From positions 1-64,000 of the forward strand of contig JADJOY010000012.1 in assembly GCA_016713535.1 (NCBI GenBank): a DNA stretch of 64,000 nucleotides, given 5' to 3'. The notes under the pieces are model-generated. The model was not told the DNA's origin. It ran no database searches and was given only the letters and a program-made list of their open reading frames with translations. Below are positions 35,485-43,948 of the stretch, one piece after another. The position numbers were made by a program, and so were the translations under genes. The first letter of the stretch is position 1, and each line of letters opens with the position of its first letter. Source of the stretch: JADJOY01 sp016713535 [NCBI: Deltaproteobacteria bacterium]. Its GTDB lineage: Bacteria; JADJOY01.

Positions 35485-37638
35485 TCAGGGCAGCGTGAGC
35501 GCGCCGCCGGCGCCCGAGCCCGAGCTGGTGTACGGGATAAAGGGCGGGTTGATCGCCTGCACGTAGGCGCCGCCTGCTTGGAGCCCCGCCGGGCGCGTGA
35601 ACGTTAGCTGGTGCGAGCTCACGATGTTGAGCGCGATCTTGGCGCTGCCGTTGGGGTTGAGCCCGCCCACGTTGGTGAGCACCCCGCCGACCCTGGCGAA
35701 CAGGTTGACCACGGTGAGCGCGTTGAAGCCGGTGCCGGTGACGGTCACGGTGTTGCCGTTGATCGAGGCACCGGTCACGGAGATCGCCTCGCCGATCGGC
35801 ACCGACACCGCGTTCGACGTCTGGAAGGTGCCGCCGTTCACCACCTGCACCGAGCCGGGGCCGATGGGCGCGTTGGCCGGGATCGTGACGTTGATCGTGT
35901 TCGCGGTCTGGCTGGTGGGAGTGAGCGGCCCGATGTTGCCGGACGCCGTGAACACGTTGACCAGCGCGTTCGAGAAGCCGCCGCCGCCGATCGCGAGCGA
36001 CTGGTTCCGCGGGATCACGGTCTCGACGTTGGCGGTGCCGACGCTCGGGTCGGAGGAGGTCGCGCTGAGCCCGAAGGTCGCGAGTGAGAGGATCGTGGGC
36101 ACGCTCTTCGCGGCGTTGCCGTAGAGCACGGCGCCGACCGCGTCGGTCATGTCGAAACCGAGGTCTTTCTGGACCAGCGCCAGGCTCACGAACCCGTTGC
36201 CCATGAGCTTCGCGTTGGCGCCGCCGACCGGCCACGGCCACGGCAGCGTGCCGGTCCAGCTCGTCGAGGTGACGTTGGTCGGGTCGATGCCGTTCGGCGC
36301 CACGTCGACCGGTCCGCTCGACGTCGCCACGAACACCTTGAGCACGCTCTGCGCGGTGATCGCGCTGCCGGTGATCGTGATCGGCGTCCCGATCACCGCC
36401 GCCTGCGCGGGCTGCGCCAGCCGCGCGCCGTCACCGAGGCAATAGAGGTGGTGGCTCGCGTCCGAGCAGGCGGTGCCGCTGAAGAACTGGGTCCATTCGC
36501 TCGAGGCGTCGTTCACGATCCCTTCGCCACCGAGCACGCCGGCGAGCGCCGAGCTCCAGCCGTTGCAGGTGTTGGTGGACTTGAGGCCGGTCGTGAGCGT
36601 GCCGGTCCAAGCGTCGGCGGAGTTGCCGAAGTACGTCCCGGAGGCGTTCTGGTTGATGGGCGAGAACAGGCCGCTGCCGTTGGTGAGGTTGGCCTTGGCG
36701 AGCGCGACGAGCACGCCGTCGACCCGCACCCACACGCTGTCGGCGAGGATCCGGGCGCTCGCGTTCGTGGTGGCATCGGAGAGCCACGCCTTGAACGTGG
36801 CGGCGTGCTTGCGGCCCGCCATGCCCGCCTCGGTGCGGCAGATCGCGTCGCCCGCAGCGATCCCGGTGGCCCCTTGCGCGTTCGGCCAGCTCCCCAGGTT
36901 GCCGGTGCCGCTGCTGTTGGTGACGAAGGCCTCTCGCGCGCTCACCGCGAACGGTGCAAGCGCGGGGCCGGCGCCCTTCTCCATGCACAGCAGGGGTCGC
37001 GTCTGGAAGCAGCCGCCGCTCCCGGAATACGACCACGCGTCCGTCGTGGTGAGCGGGTCGCCGATGGTCACCTCGGGAACGGAGCTCGACGTCCAGTTGT
37101 TGCACGGTGGCGAGAACGGCCCCCACACCGTTCCCTCGGGCGAGGTGCCGGTGAAGTAGCCGTCGGTCGGCGTCACTGCGGTCTCGGTGACCCGCATCGG
37201 GGCGTAGACGACCCCCTGATCGATCATCTGCTCGATCGTGGCTCCGAACGGATAGCCGTCCGGGCGTACCCACGGGCCGGCGCCGGTGGGGAGCTGCGCC
37301 AGGCCGCATTTGTTCGCCTTCTTGCCGGTGAAGCCGTGGACCCGGCAGTAGGCGTCGGTGTTCGAGTCGGAGAGCCACGCCACGAAGTTGGCGGGCGTGC
37401 CGAGGCTCGCGGCCTGTGCTCTCGCCTGACAGATCGCGTCGCCGGCGGCGAGCCCGGTGTGGCCGCCCGCGTTCGCCCACGTGGACAGGTTGCCGTTCCC
37501 CGTGACCGAGGTGACGAACGCGATCTTCTGTGCGGCGCTGGCGGGCGCGGGCGGCGCCCCGAGCACAGCGACGAGCGCAATGGCGCGCGGAACGGCGACT
37601 GGAAAGGCGAGCGAATGAGATCGGGATCGGGTGCGCAT
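35485..37638 (-). CDS. Secreted protein with two DUF1554-like domains and IPT/TIG-like C-terminal repeats
   Basis: 717 residues from the ATG at 37638; a GTG at 37653 adds five. A signal peptide ends near ASAAQ. Two homologous modules start IAFVTSVTGNGNLSTWANAG and EAFVTNSSGTGNLGSWPNAQ, each with AGDAICQ(T)/R(A) and FxAWLSD, as in the DUF1554/Leptospira surface-protein family. The C-terminal third has short beta-sandwich motifs (IGTPITITGSAITA; VTGASINGNTVTVTGTGFN) typical of IPT/TIG domains. Cys pairs in the modules suggest disulfides. It probably sits on the cell surface; no enzymatic role is evident. Confidence 0.75.
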   Translation of the reverse strand: MRTRSRSHSLAFPVAVPRAIALVAVLGAPPAPASAAQKIAFVTSVTGNGNLSTWANAGGHTGLAAGDAICQARAQAASLGTPANFVAWLSDSNTDAYCRVHGFTGKKANKCGLAQLPTGAGPWVRPDGYPFGATIEQMIDQGVVYAPMRVTETAVTPTDGYFTGTSPEGTVWGPFSPPCNNWTSSSVPEVTIGDPLTTTDAWSYSGSGGCFQTRPLLCMEKGAGPALAPFAVSAREAFVTNSSGTGNLGSWPNAQGATGIAAGDAICRTEAGMAGRKHAATFKAWLSDATTNASARILADSVWVRVDGVLVALAKANLTNGSGLFSPINQNASGTYFGNSADAWTGTLTTGLKSTNTCNGWSSALAGVLGGEGIVNDASSEWTQFFSGTACSDASHHLYCLGDGARLAQPAQAAVIGTPITITGSAITAQSVLKVFVATSSGPVDVAPNGIDPTNVTSTSWTGTLPWPWPVGGANAKLMGNGFVSLALVQKDLGFDMTDAVGAVLYGNAAKSVPTILSLATFGLSATSSDPSVGTANVETVIPRNQSLAIGGGGFSNALVNVFTASGNIGPLTPTSQTANTINVTIPANAPIGPGSVQVVNGGTFQTSNAVSVPIGEAISVTGASINGNTVTVTGTGFNALTVVNLFARVGGVLTNVGGLNPNGSAKIALNIVSSHQLTFTRPAGLQAGGAYVQAINPPFIPYTSSGSGAGGALTLP

Positions 37639-37821
37639 CGGCCAACGATACACCTGCGTCCCGTCGCCGATCGAGGGCGCCTAGCAATCGCGGGAGGCCC
37701 CGGTTGGGGCGCGCTCGCCCCCAGGAGGCGCACGCTCCGCCGTGCGTTCGAGCGTCCCGGTCTCGACGACGAAGAGCCGGACGCCGGAGATGGGAAGGGC
37801 CTGGCGCCTGGCGCGCCGCGC

Positions 37822-38502
37822 TCAATCGCCGACGAGCTGCTCGCGGGTCAGCGTGACGAGGTCGCCGATGCGCTCGATCGTCACGTCGGCGGGCGGGTGG
37901 GCGGCCAGGATCTCGGGGTCGAGGGCGTAGTGGCCCTGGCGCGGGAACACCGTGGTCACGCGCGCCCCCCACACCGCCTTGATCGCGGCGAGCAGGCGCA
38001 GCTTGTCGTCGACCATCACGTAGCGGCGCGCGGGGTAGCGCGCCTCGACGTCGTCGAGCTCACGCTCCTTGTGGACGTAGATGAGCACCTCGCCGCGCAC
38101 CGCCTCCATGAGCCCGGCGCGCTCGACCTTGCGCGGCTGGAACACCACGTCGCCGTCGGAGAGGATCACCGGGCGTCCCCACGGGCGGACGTGCTCGAGG
38201 GCGTCGAGCGAGCCGGGATAGAGCCGGTTCGCGAACGGGTAGTCGAGGAGGTAGCGCGACACCGTGAGCAGGTGCGGGTCGCGCGGGTACTCGACGCGGT
38301 AGCGCTGCAAGGCGCCGAGGTAGTCGGCGTAGCCGAGCTCGACGCGTAGCTCCTCGAAGATCGCCCAGTAGCGGCGCTGGCGCTCCTCGCCGACCTCGCG
38401 GGTGAGGTGCGCCCGCAGGTCGGCGGTGACGCGGTCGTTGTCGAGCAGGGTGTTGTCGACGTCGAAGAGGAAGACGACGTCGGCGATCGGCGGGGAGCTC
38501 AC
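37822..38502 (-). CDS. HAD-superfamily hydrolase
   Basis: 226 residues from a GTG at 38502, with GGGAG 7 bases upstream. Motif I FLFDVDNTLLDND (nucleophile and acid/base Asp) is at about residues 11-22, motif II PVILSDGDV near 120, and motif IV YVMVDDKLRLLAAIK near 170. These are the catalytic elements of HAD phosphatases. The cap is helical (REVGEERQRRYWAIFEEL). It starts 17 bases after the unknown protein gene and is the last of a three-gene operon with the ankyrin protein. The substrate is unknown. Confidence 0.85.
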   Translation of the reverse strand: MSSPPIADVVFLFDVDNTLLDNDRVTADLRAHLTREVGEERQRRYWAIFEELRVELGYADYLGALQRYRVEYPRDPHLLTVSRYLLDYPFANRLYPGSLDALEHVRPWGRPVILSDGDVVFQPRKVERAGLMEAVRGEVLIYVHKERELDDVEARYPARRYVMVDDKLRLLAAIKAVWGARVTTVFPRQGHYALDPEILAAHPPADVTIERIGDLVTLTREQLVGD

Positions 38503-38519
38503 GCGCGCCGGCTCCCGGG

Positions 38520-39269
38520 TCAGCGCCGCGCCTGCACCGCGCCGGGGGAGTGCGGCGGCCGCGGGCCGAAGCGCAGGTAGTCGCGGGTGCCGCCGCGGCG
38601 GTAGAGCTGCACGCACGCGCGTTCGGTCGCGCCGTCGAGGAGCTTCGCGAGCTCGGCACGCAGGGCGAACGCGGCGAGCGGCTCGGCCGTGTCGGCGCCG
38701 AGGGCCGCGGTGATCGGGTAGGTGAGCGGGTTGGGATCGAACGGCCGCGGCGCGACCACGAACTCGAAGCCGAGCCTCTGCTCGGACTCGTAGACGACCG
38801 GCACGCCGGCCGTGGCGGCGATCCCGCGCAGCGCGGCGAAGAAGTCGTTGGAGTCGCGCGGAGCGGCGTGGATGCCGAGCACCCAGCGGTGCTTCTCGAG
38901 GCCGCTCGCGGGATCGCGCGGCTCGGTGAAGCCGAGCTCGAGCTTGGCGGTGCCGCGCTCGCGGAAGCGGTTCACCCACGCGTAATACGGGTTGGCGATC
39001 ATCGCGAGCATGCGGCGGTGGTTCTTGTAGCGGACCACCATCCAGGTCTCGCACGGGCTCTCGCCGTGGAGGGTATCGACGCGGTTGCCGACGAAGAGCG
39101 GGCCGCCGCCGGTGGTGAGCAGCACCGGCGCGAGCAGCCGCGCGTACCACTGGTACTGGGAGAAGTCGGCGTAGGTGAGGTAGTTCGGGCAGTCGGTGGG
39201 CGCGAAGGTCGGCGCCGCGTAGACGCGCCGGAAGGCGCGCGCGTCGAAGCGCGAGCGGGCGTCGCTCAT
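38520..39269 (-). CDS. Unknown protein with a possible dimeric alpha/beta-barrel repeat
   Basis: 249 residues, overlapping the end of the ankyrin gene by 4 bases (ATGA). Two halves share a layout of YARLLAPVLLTTGGGPLFVG, then ETWMVVRYKNHRRMLAMIANPYY, which resembles the DUF1330 type of ferredoxin-like barrel. Later segments (HRWVLGIHAAPRDSNDFFAAL; RLGFEFVVAPRPFDP) are not recognised. There is no signal peptide, so it is likely cytoplasmic. The operon position between an ankyrin protein and a HAD hydrolase is the only functional clue. Confidence 0.6.
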   Translation of the reverse strand: MSDARSRFDARAFRRVYAAPTFAPTDCPNYLTYADFSQYQWYARLLAPVLLTTGGGPLFVGNRVDTLHGESPCETWMVVRYKNHRRMLAMIANPYYAWVNRFRERGTAKLELGFTEPRDPASGLEKHRWVLGIHAAPRDSNDFFAALRGIAATAGVPVVYESEQRLGFEFVVAPRPFDPNPLTYPITAALGADTAEPLAAFALRAELAKLLDGATERACVQLYRRGGTRDYLRFGPRPPHSPGAVQARR

Positions 39270-40351
39270 CGCGGCTCACCGTCGGGCTCGGCTGGAGCGG
39301 CGGCGGACGTGCCCGGGGCTGCCGCGGCTGCAGTCGGCAGCAGCCCGCTCAGGCCGCGGGCGGTGAGAGCGGCGACGAACGCCGCGTGGTGGGCCTCGTC
39401 GGGGCCGTAGTACTGGGTGCCGGGCGGATCGACCTCGGCCAGGATGCTCGCGAGGTTCTTGCCGTCGGGCGCGGTGTAGGTCGGCGACACGCCGTGCTCG
39501 AGGAAGAAGCGCGCCATGTCCCAGGTGGCGAGCTGCACCCAGAACATGAGCGGGCTCCAGCCCAGGTAGTCGGAACGGGTGTCGAGCGCGTCGAGCTTGG
39601 CGCCGTGACGCGCCAGCACCTCGAGGGACGCGACCCGACCGTACGTGGAGAAGAGGATCGGCCGGCCATCCTCGTCGTTCGCGTTGGGATCGGCGCCCGC
39701 GGCGAGCAGCGCGTCGAGGACGGGTGCTCCCTGCTCGCCGTGGCCGTAGACGTGATAGACGAGCTCGTGGTCGGTCACCGAGCGCTGAGTGCGCCCGGGG
39801 CTGAGCACGTCGCGAGCCGGTGGCGCGCCAGCCGCGAGCAGCACCCGCACCACCTCGGCCGACGCGGGTGGGGCGCCCATCTCGATGGCGCGGTGGATGG
39901 CGTGGCCGAGGATCGTGTGGTCGACGCGGTCGCGTCGGGTCCAGTCCGGCTTGGCTTCCGCGACCAGCTTGGAGACGGTCGCGACGTCGTAGCGGTCGAT
40001 CGCGTGCGCGATGGCGTCGAGGTGGTGGTCGTCGAACTTGCCGAACTGGGCGCGTGCGGCCGCGCGATCGATCTTGCGGAACGTGCCGCGTGCGAAGGTC
40101 ACCGCGCCGAAGCCGACCGGCGCGTAGATCACCGCGAGTGCCAACCACAGCACCGGCGCCGGACCGCCGCGCTGTCCCCACAGGAAGAGGGCGCCGGCGA
40201 TCAGCACCACCGGGCTCAGCGCGATCGCGAAGCCGGTGGCCATCCCGCGGCCGGCGGCGTCGTCGCCCATGTTTCTCTGCACGAACAGCATCGCCACGAA
40301 GAGCGCTTCGAGGGCGAGCAGGATCCAGCCGAGGGTCACGATCGCTTTCAC
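39266..40351 (-). CDS. Ankyrin-repeat membrane protein
   Basis: 361 residues. Three N-terminal hydrophobic helices (LGWILLALEALFVAMLFVQ; FAIALSPVVLIAGALFLWG; VLWLALAVIYAPVGFGAV) are followed by a cytoplasmic ankyrin array: DHTILGHAIHRAIEMG, VLDALLAAGADPNANDEDGRP, VASLEVLARHGAKLDALDT and ARFFLEHGVSPTYTAPDGK. Ankyrin repeats bind proteins. The tail is Ala/Pro-rich. Stop and start of the next gene overlap by 4 bases, so it leads an operon with the unknown protein and the HAD hydrolase. Confidence 0.8.
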   Translation of the reverse strand: MKAIVTLGWILLALEALFVAMLFVQRNMGDDAAGRGMATGFAIALSPVVLIAGALFLWGQRGGPAPVLWLALAVIYAPVGFGAVTFARGTFRKIDRAAARAQFGKFDDHHLDAIAHAIDRYDVATVSKLVAEAKPDWTRRDRVDHTILGHAIHRAIEMGAPPASAEVVRVLLAAGAPPARDVLSPGRTQRSVTDHELVYHVYGHGEQGAPVLDALLAAGADPNANDEDGRPILFSTYGRVASLEVLARHGAKLDALDTRSDYLGWSPLMFWVQLATWDMARFFLEHGVSPTYTAPDGKNLASILAEVDPPGTQYYGPDEAHHAAFVAALTARGLSGLLPTAAAAAPGTSAAAPAEPDGEPR

Positions 40352-40420
40352 GGGCGCCGATCCTATCCGACCCGACGGCGTGGAGGCGCGCGTCCCTCGA
40401 GCTCCCGCGAGGCCGGCGAT

Positions 40421-40448
40421 TCAAGTGTTGCCCGTTCGCCGCCGACAA
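40421..40448 (+). promoter_or_regulatory. Sigma-28-type flagellar promoter of the flagellin gene
   Basis: TCAAGTGT (40421-40428), 12 bases, then GCCGACAA (40441-40448). The second box matches the sigma-28 consensus GCCGATAA at 7 of 8 positions and the first matches TAAAGTTT at 6 of 8; the spacing is one base above the usual 11. It lies about 120 bases before the flagellin start. Confidence 0.6.
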
Positions 40449-40566
40449 ACCCGGTAGAGGCAGCGCATCGGCCCGACGAGGTTCCCGGCGCGCCACCTCA
40501 TCCAGCACGAAGCTGAACCGCTCGCGCGGATGCGAGCGGGCCGATCGACCAGGGAGGGTCCAAGCC

Positions 40567-41388
40567 GTGGCACTTCGAGTCAATACCAATCTAGGGGCGC
40601 TCCAGGCGCAACGCGCGTTGAGCCTGGTGTCATCGAAGGTCGATACCAACCTGCAGCGGCTGTCCTCGGGGTTGCGCGTGAACAGCGCGGCCGACGACGC
40701 GGCGGGGCTCGCGGTGAGCGAGCAGTTGGGGTCCGCGGTGCGCGGCTTCAACCAGCTCATCCGCAACGCCAACGACGGCATCAGCCTGATCCAGGTCGGC
40801 GAGAGCGCGCTCGGCGAGATCTCGAACGGGCTGACACGGCTGCGCGAGCTCGCGCTGCAGAGCGCCAACGGCACGCTCTCGGACACCGACCGCAACGCCA
40901 TCCACCAGGAGTTCTCGGCGCTCACGGCGGAGCTCGACCGGATCGCCAAGACCACCGAGTTCTCGAGCACCTACCCGATCAACGGCTCGAGCTCGCTCAA
41001 CCTCCAGGTCGGGCTCAACTCGGGCGGCAACAACGTGATCGTGCTCAACTCGGTGAACGCGAGCGTGAGCGCGCTGGGGATCTCGGGGCTCTCGGTGTCG
41101 ACCCAGGCGGGGTCGACCGCGACCCTCGACAAGATCTCGTCCGCGCTCACCACGGTGTCGAGCTTCCGCGCCGCGTTCGGCGCGGCGCAGAACCGGCTCA
41201 CCATGTCGATCCGCAGCCTGAGCGTCGCGATCGAGAACAACACCGCCGCGCAGTCCCGGATCCGCGACGTGGACGTGGCGAGCGAGGCGAGCGAGCTCGC
41301 CAAGAACCAGATCATCCAGCAGGCGTCGGTGGCGGCGCTGGCGCAGGCGAACGCCTCCGGGCAGCTCGCGCTCAAGCTCTTGAGCTGA
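40567..41388 (+). CDS. fliC: Flagellin, short form
   Basis: 273 residues from a GTG at 40567 with AGGGAGGG 8 bases upstream. The N-terminal D0/D1 region is diagnostic: LRVNTNLGALQAQRAL, QRLSSGLRVNSAADDAAGLAV and NDGISLIQVGESALGEI. The C-terminal D1/D0 region (RIRDVDVASEASELAKNQII, then SVAALAQANASGQLALKLLS) matches the coiled end of flagellins. The variable D2/D3 domains are almost absent, giving a small flagellin. The protein is exported by the flagellar type III apparatus and polymerises into the filament. No other flagellar gene lies nearby. A sigma-28-like promoter lies upstream. Confidence 0.95.
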   Translation: MALRVNTNLGALQAQRALSLVSSKVDTNLQRLSSGLRVNSAADDAAGLAVSEQLGSAVRGFNQLIRNANDGISLIQVGESALGEISNGLTRLRELALQSANGTLSDTDRNAIHQEFSALTAELDRIAKTTEFSSTYPINGSSSLNLQVGLNSGGNNVIVLNSVNASVSALGISGLSVSTQAGSTATLDKISSALTTVSSFRAAFGAAQNRLTMSIRSLSVAIENNTAAQSRIRDVDVASEASELAKNQIIQQASVAALAQANASGQLALKLLS

Positions 41389-41405
41389 GCCGCGCTCCGC
41401 TCCGT

Positions 41406-41443
41406 GCGGCGGCCGCGGTGTACCCCACGGACGGGGCCGCCGC
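41406..41443 (+). terminator. Hairpin after the flagellin gene
   Basis: GCGGCGGCC (41406-41414) pairs with GGCCGCCGC (41435-41443) around a 20-base loop, starting 18 bases after the stop. No T run follows, so termination is only a guess. The remaining 41444-41640 is noticeably less GC-rich and holds no gene. Confidence 0.35.
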
Positions 41444-41640
41444 GGTTCCCGACCCACGGCGAGGTGCTGGATACAAGTGCTACCCAATCTGGCTGCTGTT
41501 GCTATCCGAAGTGGATGCAAAGCGCTACGCAAAACGGGTACAATCAGCTTACATTCCGTCTCGATTTCCTCTGAAATTCAGCCCTCCGCGGCCCCCTGGG
41601 GGCGCCGGTAGGCGCCTCTTTGGCTGCTAGAGTTGCGTTC

Positions 41641-42510
41641 ATGACGCTGCTCGGGGTCGTCGTGGCGCTGGCGTTCGCGCTCGGCGGGTTGACGGCGCTG
41701 CGCGGCGCGGGCCGCCGCTGGACCGCCGCGAGCGCGGCGCTCGTCGAGCGGCTGCGGGCGGGAGCCGTGGCGAGCCGCGCCACGACCATCCCCACTGCGT
41801 TCGCACCCGCCGAGCTGGCCGGCCTGCCCGCTCCGGTGGCTCGCTACCTCGGCGCGGTGCTGCCGCCGGGCCAGCGCCCGATCCGCCATGCGCGCGTCAC
41901 CTGGGCGGGGGAGTTCAACCTCGGCCGCCCAGGCGCCGAGCGCTGGGTGCGCTTCACCGCGGTTCAGGACTTCGAGCCGGAGGCGCCCGGGTTCGTATGG
42001 GACGCGCGGATGGCGATGGTGCCCGGGGTCGAGGTGTGGGTCCGCGATCGCTTGGTCGCTGGCGAGGCCGAGATGCGCGGCGCCGTGGCGGCGCTGGTGC
42101 CGGTGGTGAAGGTGCGCGGGACGGCGCCGCTCGCGAGCGCGGCGCTGGTGCGCTACCTCGGCGAGACGGTGTGGCTGCCGACCGCGCTGCTGCCGGCGAG
42201 CGGAGTGCGCTGGGAAGCGCTCGAGGCGGACGCGGCACGCGCCACGTTGGCGGCCGGTGCAACCACCGTGTCCCTCGACTTCCGGTTCGGCGCGGACGGG
42301 CTCGTGACGTCGCTCTTCGCCTCCGAGCGCAGCTTCGACGACGGCAAGCACCCACCCGAGCCGCGCCCGTGGCGGGCGCGGATCCTGGCCTGGGAAGAAC
42401 GCCACGGCGTCACCGTTCCGTCCGAGGCGGTGGCCGAGTGGCTCCTGCCCCAGGGCGCCTTCCCGTACTGGAAGGGCCGCGTGCTGGGCGTCGACTACGA
42501 GCTCGCGTAG
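41641..42510 (+). CDS. DUF6544/DUF6920-type protein
   Basis: 289 residues from the ATG at 41641; an in-frame TTG at 41620 is possible. An N-terminal hydrophobic segment (LLGVVVALAFALGGLTAL) acts as anchor or signal. The body shows the family's conserved order: LPAPVARYLGAVLPPGQRPI, RHARVTWAGEF, WVRFTAVQDFEPEAPGFVWDA, and a late RYLGETVWLPTALLP with GVRWEAL. Members are about 270-290 residues of unknown function. It stands alone between the flagellin and YadA-like genes. Confidence 0.65.
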   Translation: MTLLGVVVALAFALGGLTALRGAGRRWTAASAALVERLRAGAVASRATTIPTAFAPAELAGLPAPVARYLGAVLPPGQRPIRHARVTWAGEFNLGRPGAERWVRFTAVQDFEPEAPGFVWDARMAMVPGVEVWVRDRLVAGEAEMRGAVAALVPVVKVRGTAPLASAALVRYLGETVWLPTALLPASGVRWEALEADAARATLAAGATTVSLDFRFGADGLVTSLFASERSFDDGKHPPEPRPWRARILAWEERHGVTVPSEAVAEWLLPQGAFPYWKGRVLGVDYELA

Positions 42511-42660
42511 CGTGAGTCGGCGGCTTCCCGGCGCGCTGGCACGAGGCGGTGGCGGCGCCATCGCCGGCACGCCTGGCGGCACGATCCGCGGGTGACGCGT
42601 GGCGCGGGCGCTGGCCGCTCGAGCGGTGCGATTCCCGGGGGTTACGGCGGCGGTCGGCGC

Positions 42661-42676
42661 TGGCACGGCACATGCG
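42661..42676 (+). promoter_or_regulatory. Candidate sigma-54 promoter
   Basis: TGGCAC, five bases, then ATGCG: GG and GC are exactly 10 bases apart as in -24/-12 promoters (consensus TGGCAC-N5-TTGC). It lies 55 bases before the start at 42731. The 220-base gap holds no other gene. Confidence 0.4.
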
Positions 42677-42730
42677 CTGATCGGCCATGGCTGTCGACGG
42701 TGCCGTCGCGGGCGCCGCGAGGAGGGTGTC

Positions 42731-43948
42731 ATGGCGATTCGACGCGGCGTGCTGATCGGTCTGATCGTGTGCGGCTCGGTGCTCGGCTGGGCGGCGGCGC
42801 GCGCCGCGTGCACGGCGCAGGTGGTCGGCGGCCAGTTCGTGATCGACGGCTGCGACGTGGTGATCACCAACGGCAACCTCTTCGTCCGCAACGGCAGCGG
42901 CTCGACGGCGACCGCCAACGGCAAGGGCAACCTGGTGGTCGGCTACAACGAGAGCCGCGGCGCCGGGAAAGATCACCGCACCGGCTCCCACAACCTGGTG
43001 GTCGGCCAGCGCCACAACTTCACCAGCTACGGCGGGCTGGTGGTCGGCTACGAGAACGAGACCAGCGGCACCTACGCGACCGTCAACGGTGGCTCCGAGA
43101 ACGTGGCGAGCGGGCCGTACGCGGCGGTCGCGGGCGGGCGGGTGAACACGGCGAGTGGCGCCTACGCGTCGATCACCGGCGGCCAGTACGGCGCCGCGGT
43201 GGGCGGCTCGTCGATGGTGCTGGGCGGCTGGAACAACCGCGCCGGGGCCAACTTCGCCACCGTCGCCGGCGGGCGCGACAACGTCGCCACCAGCAGCACG
43301 CCGGGCGATCCCTACTCGCTCTCGTACGCCACGGTCTCGGGCGGCTACGGCAACGGCGCCAGCGGCAACTCGTCCTCGGTGTCGGGGGGGCAGCTCAACC
43401 AGGCCACCGGCCCGTACGCGTCGGTGTCGGGCGGCCAGAGCAACCTGGCGAGCGGCGCGGCGGCGTCGGTTTCGGGAGGTCTCGACAACGACGCCTCCGG
43501 GTCGAGCGCCGCGGCGAGCGGCGGCTACCACAACCACGCCACCGGCAACTGGTCGTCCGCGACGGGCGGCACCCTCAACAGCGCCACCTTCGACTACTCG
43601 TCCGTAACGGGTGGCCGCGCGAACCAGGCGAGCGGCAGCGCGGCGTCCGTGAGCGGCGGCTTCGACGGCCTCGCGTCGGGCGAAGACGCCTCCGTGAGCG
43701 CCGGCTGGGAGAACGACGCGTCGGGGCTGTACACGTCGGTGAGCGGCGGATACAGGAATCACGCGACGGCCTGGGCGGCGTCGGTGAGCGGTGGGTATCA
43801 GAACCACGCCGACGGCAGCACCTCGTCCGTGACCGGCGGCTACGTGAACGTGGCCGAGGGCCAGAGCGCCACGGTGAGCGGAGGGTTCAGCCGGGAGGCC
43901 GCCGAGGCGAACTCGTGGACGGCGGGCGAGCTGCACCAGGACTTCTAG
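42731..43948 (+). CDS. Secreted YadA-head-like repeat protein without membrane anchor
   Basis: 405 residues; GAGGAGG lies 5 bases before the ATG. A signal peptide (VLIGLIVCGSVLGWAAARA) is followed by CTAQVVGGQF, and then about 20 short repeats of the form SVSGGxxNxASG. These give the left-handed parallel beta-roll seen in the head domain of trimeric autotransporters such as YadA (examples: YASVSGGQSNLASG, SSVTGGRANQASG). The protein ends at HQDF, with no coiled-coil stalk and no YadA-type beta-barrel. It is probably a secreted adhesin or coat protein. Its stop overlaps the convergent gene's stop by 3-4 bases. Confidence 0.75.
   Translation: MAIRRGVLIGLIVCGSVLGWAAARAACTAQVVGGQFVIDGCDVVITNGNLFVRNGSGSTATANGKGNLVVGYNESRGAGKDHRTGSHNLVVGQRHNFTSYGGLVVGYENETSGTYATVNGGSENVASGPYAAVAGGRVNTASGAYASITGGQYGAAVGGSSMVLGGWNNRAGANFATVAGGRDNVATSSTPGDPYSLSYATVSGGYGNGASGNSSSVSGGQLNQATGPYASVSGGQSNLASGAAASVSGGLDNDASGSSAAASGGYHNHATGNWSSATGGTLNSATFDYSSVTGGRANQASGSAASVSGGFDGLASGEDASVSAGWENDASGLYTSVSGGYRNHATAWAASVSGGYQNHADGSTSSVTGGYVNVAEGQSATVSGGFSREAAEANSWTAGELHQDF

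Noticed and set aside
41444-41640. Short gene after the flagellin
   Set aside because: Frames are short, lack a ribosome site and show no protein-like pattern, although the GC content is lower.
43080-43940. Possible CRISPR-like or satellite array
   Set aside because: The periodicity is in codons (SVSGGxxNxASG) with variable spacing and no uniform spacers; it is a protein repeat.
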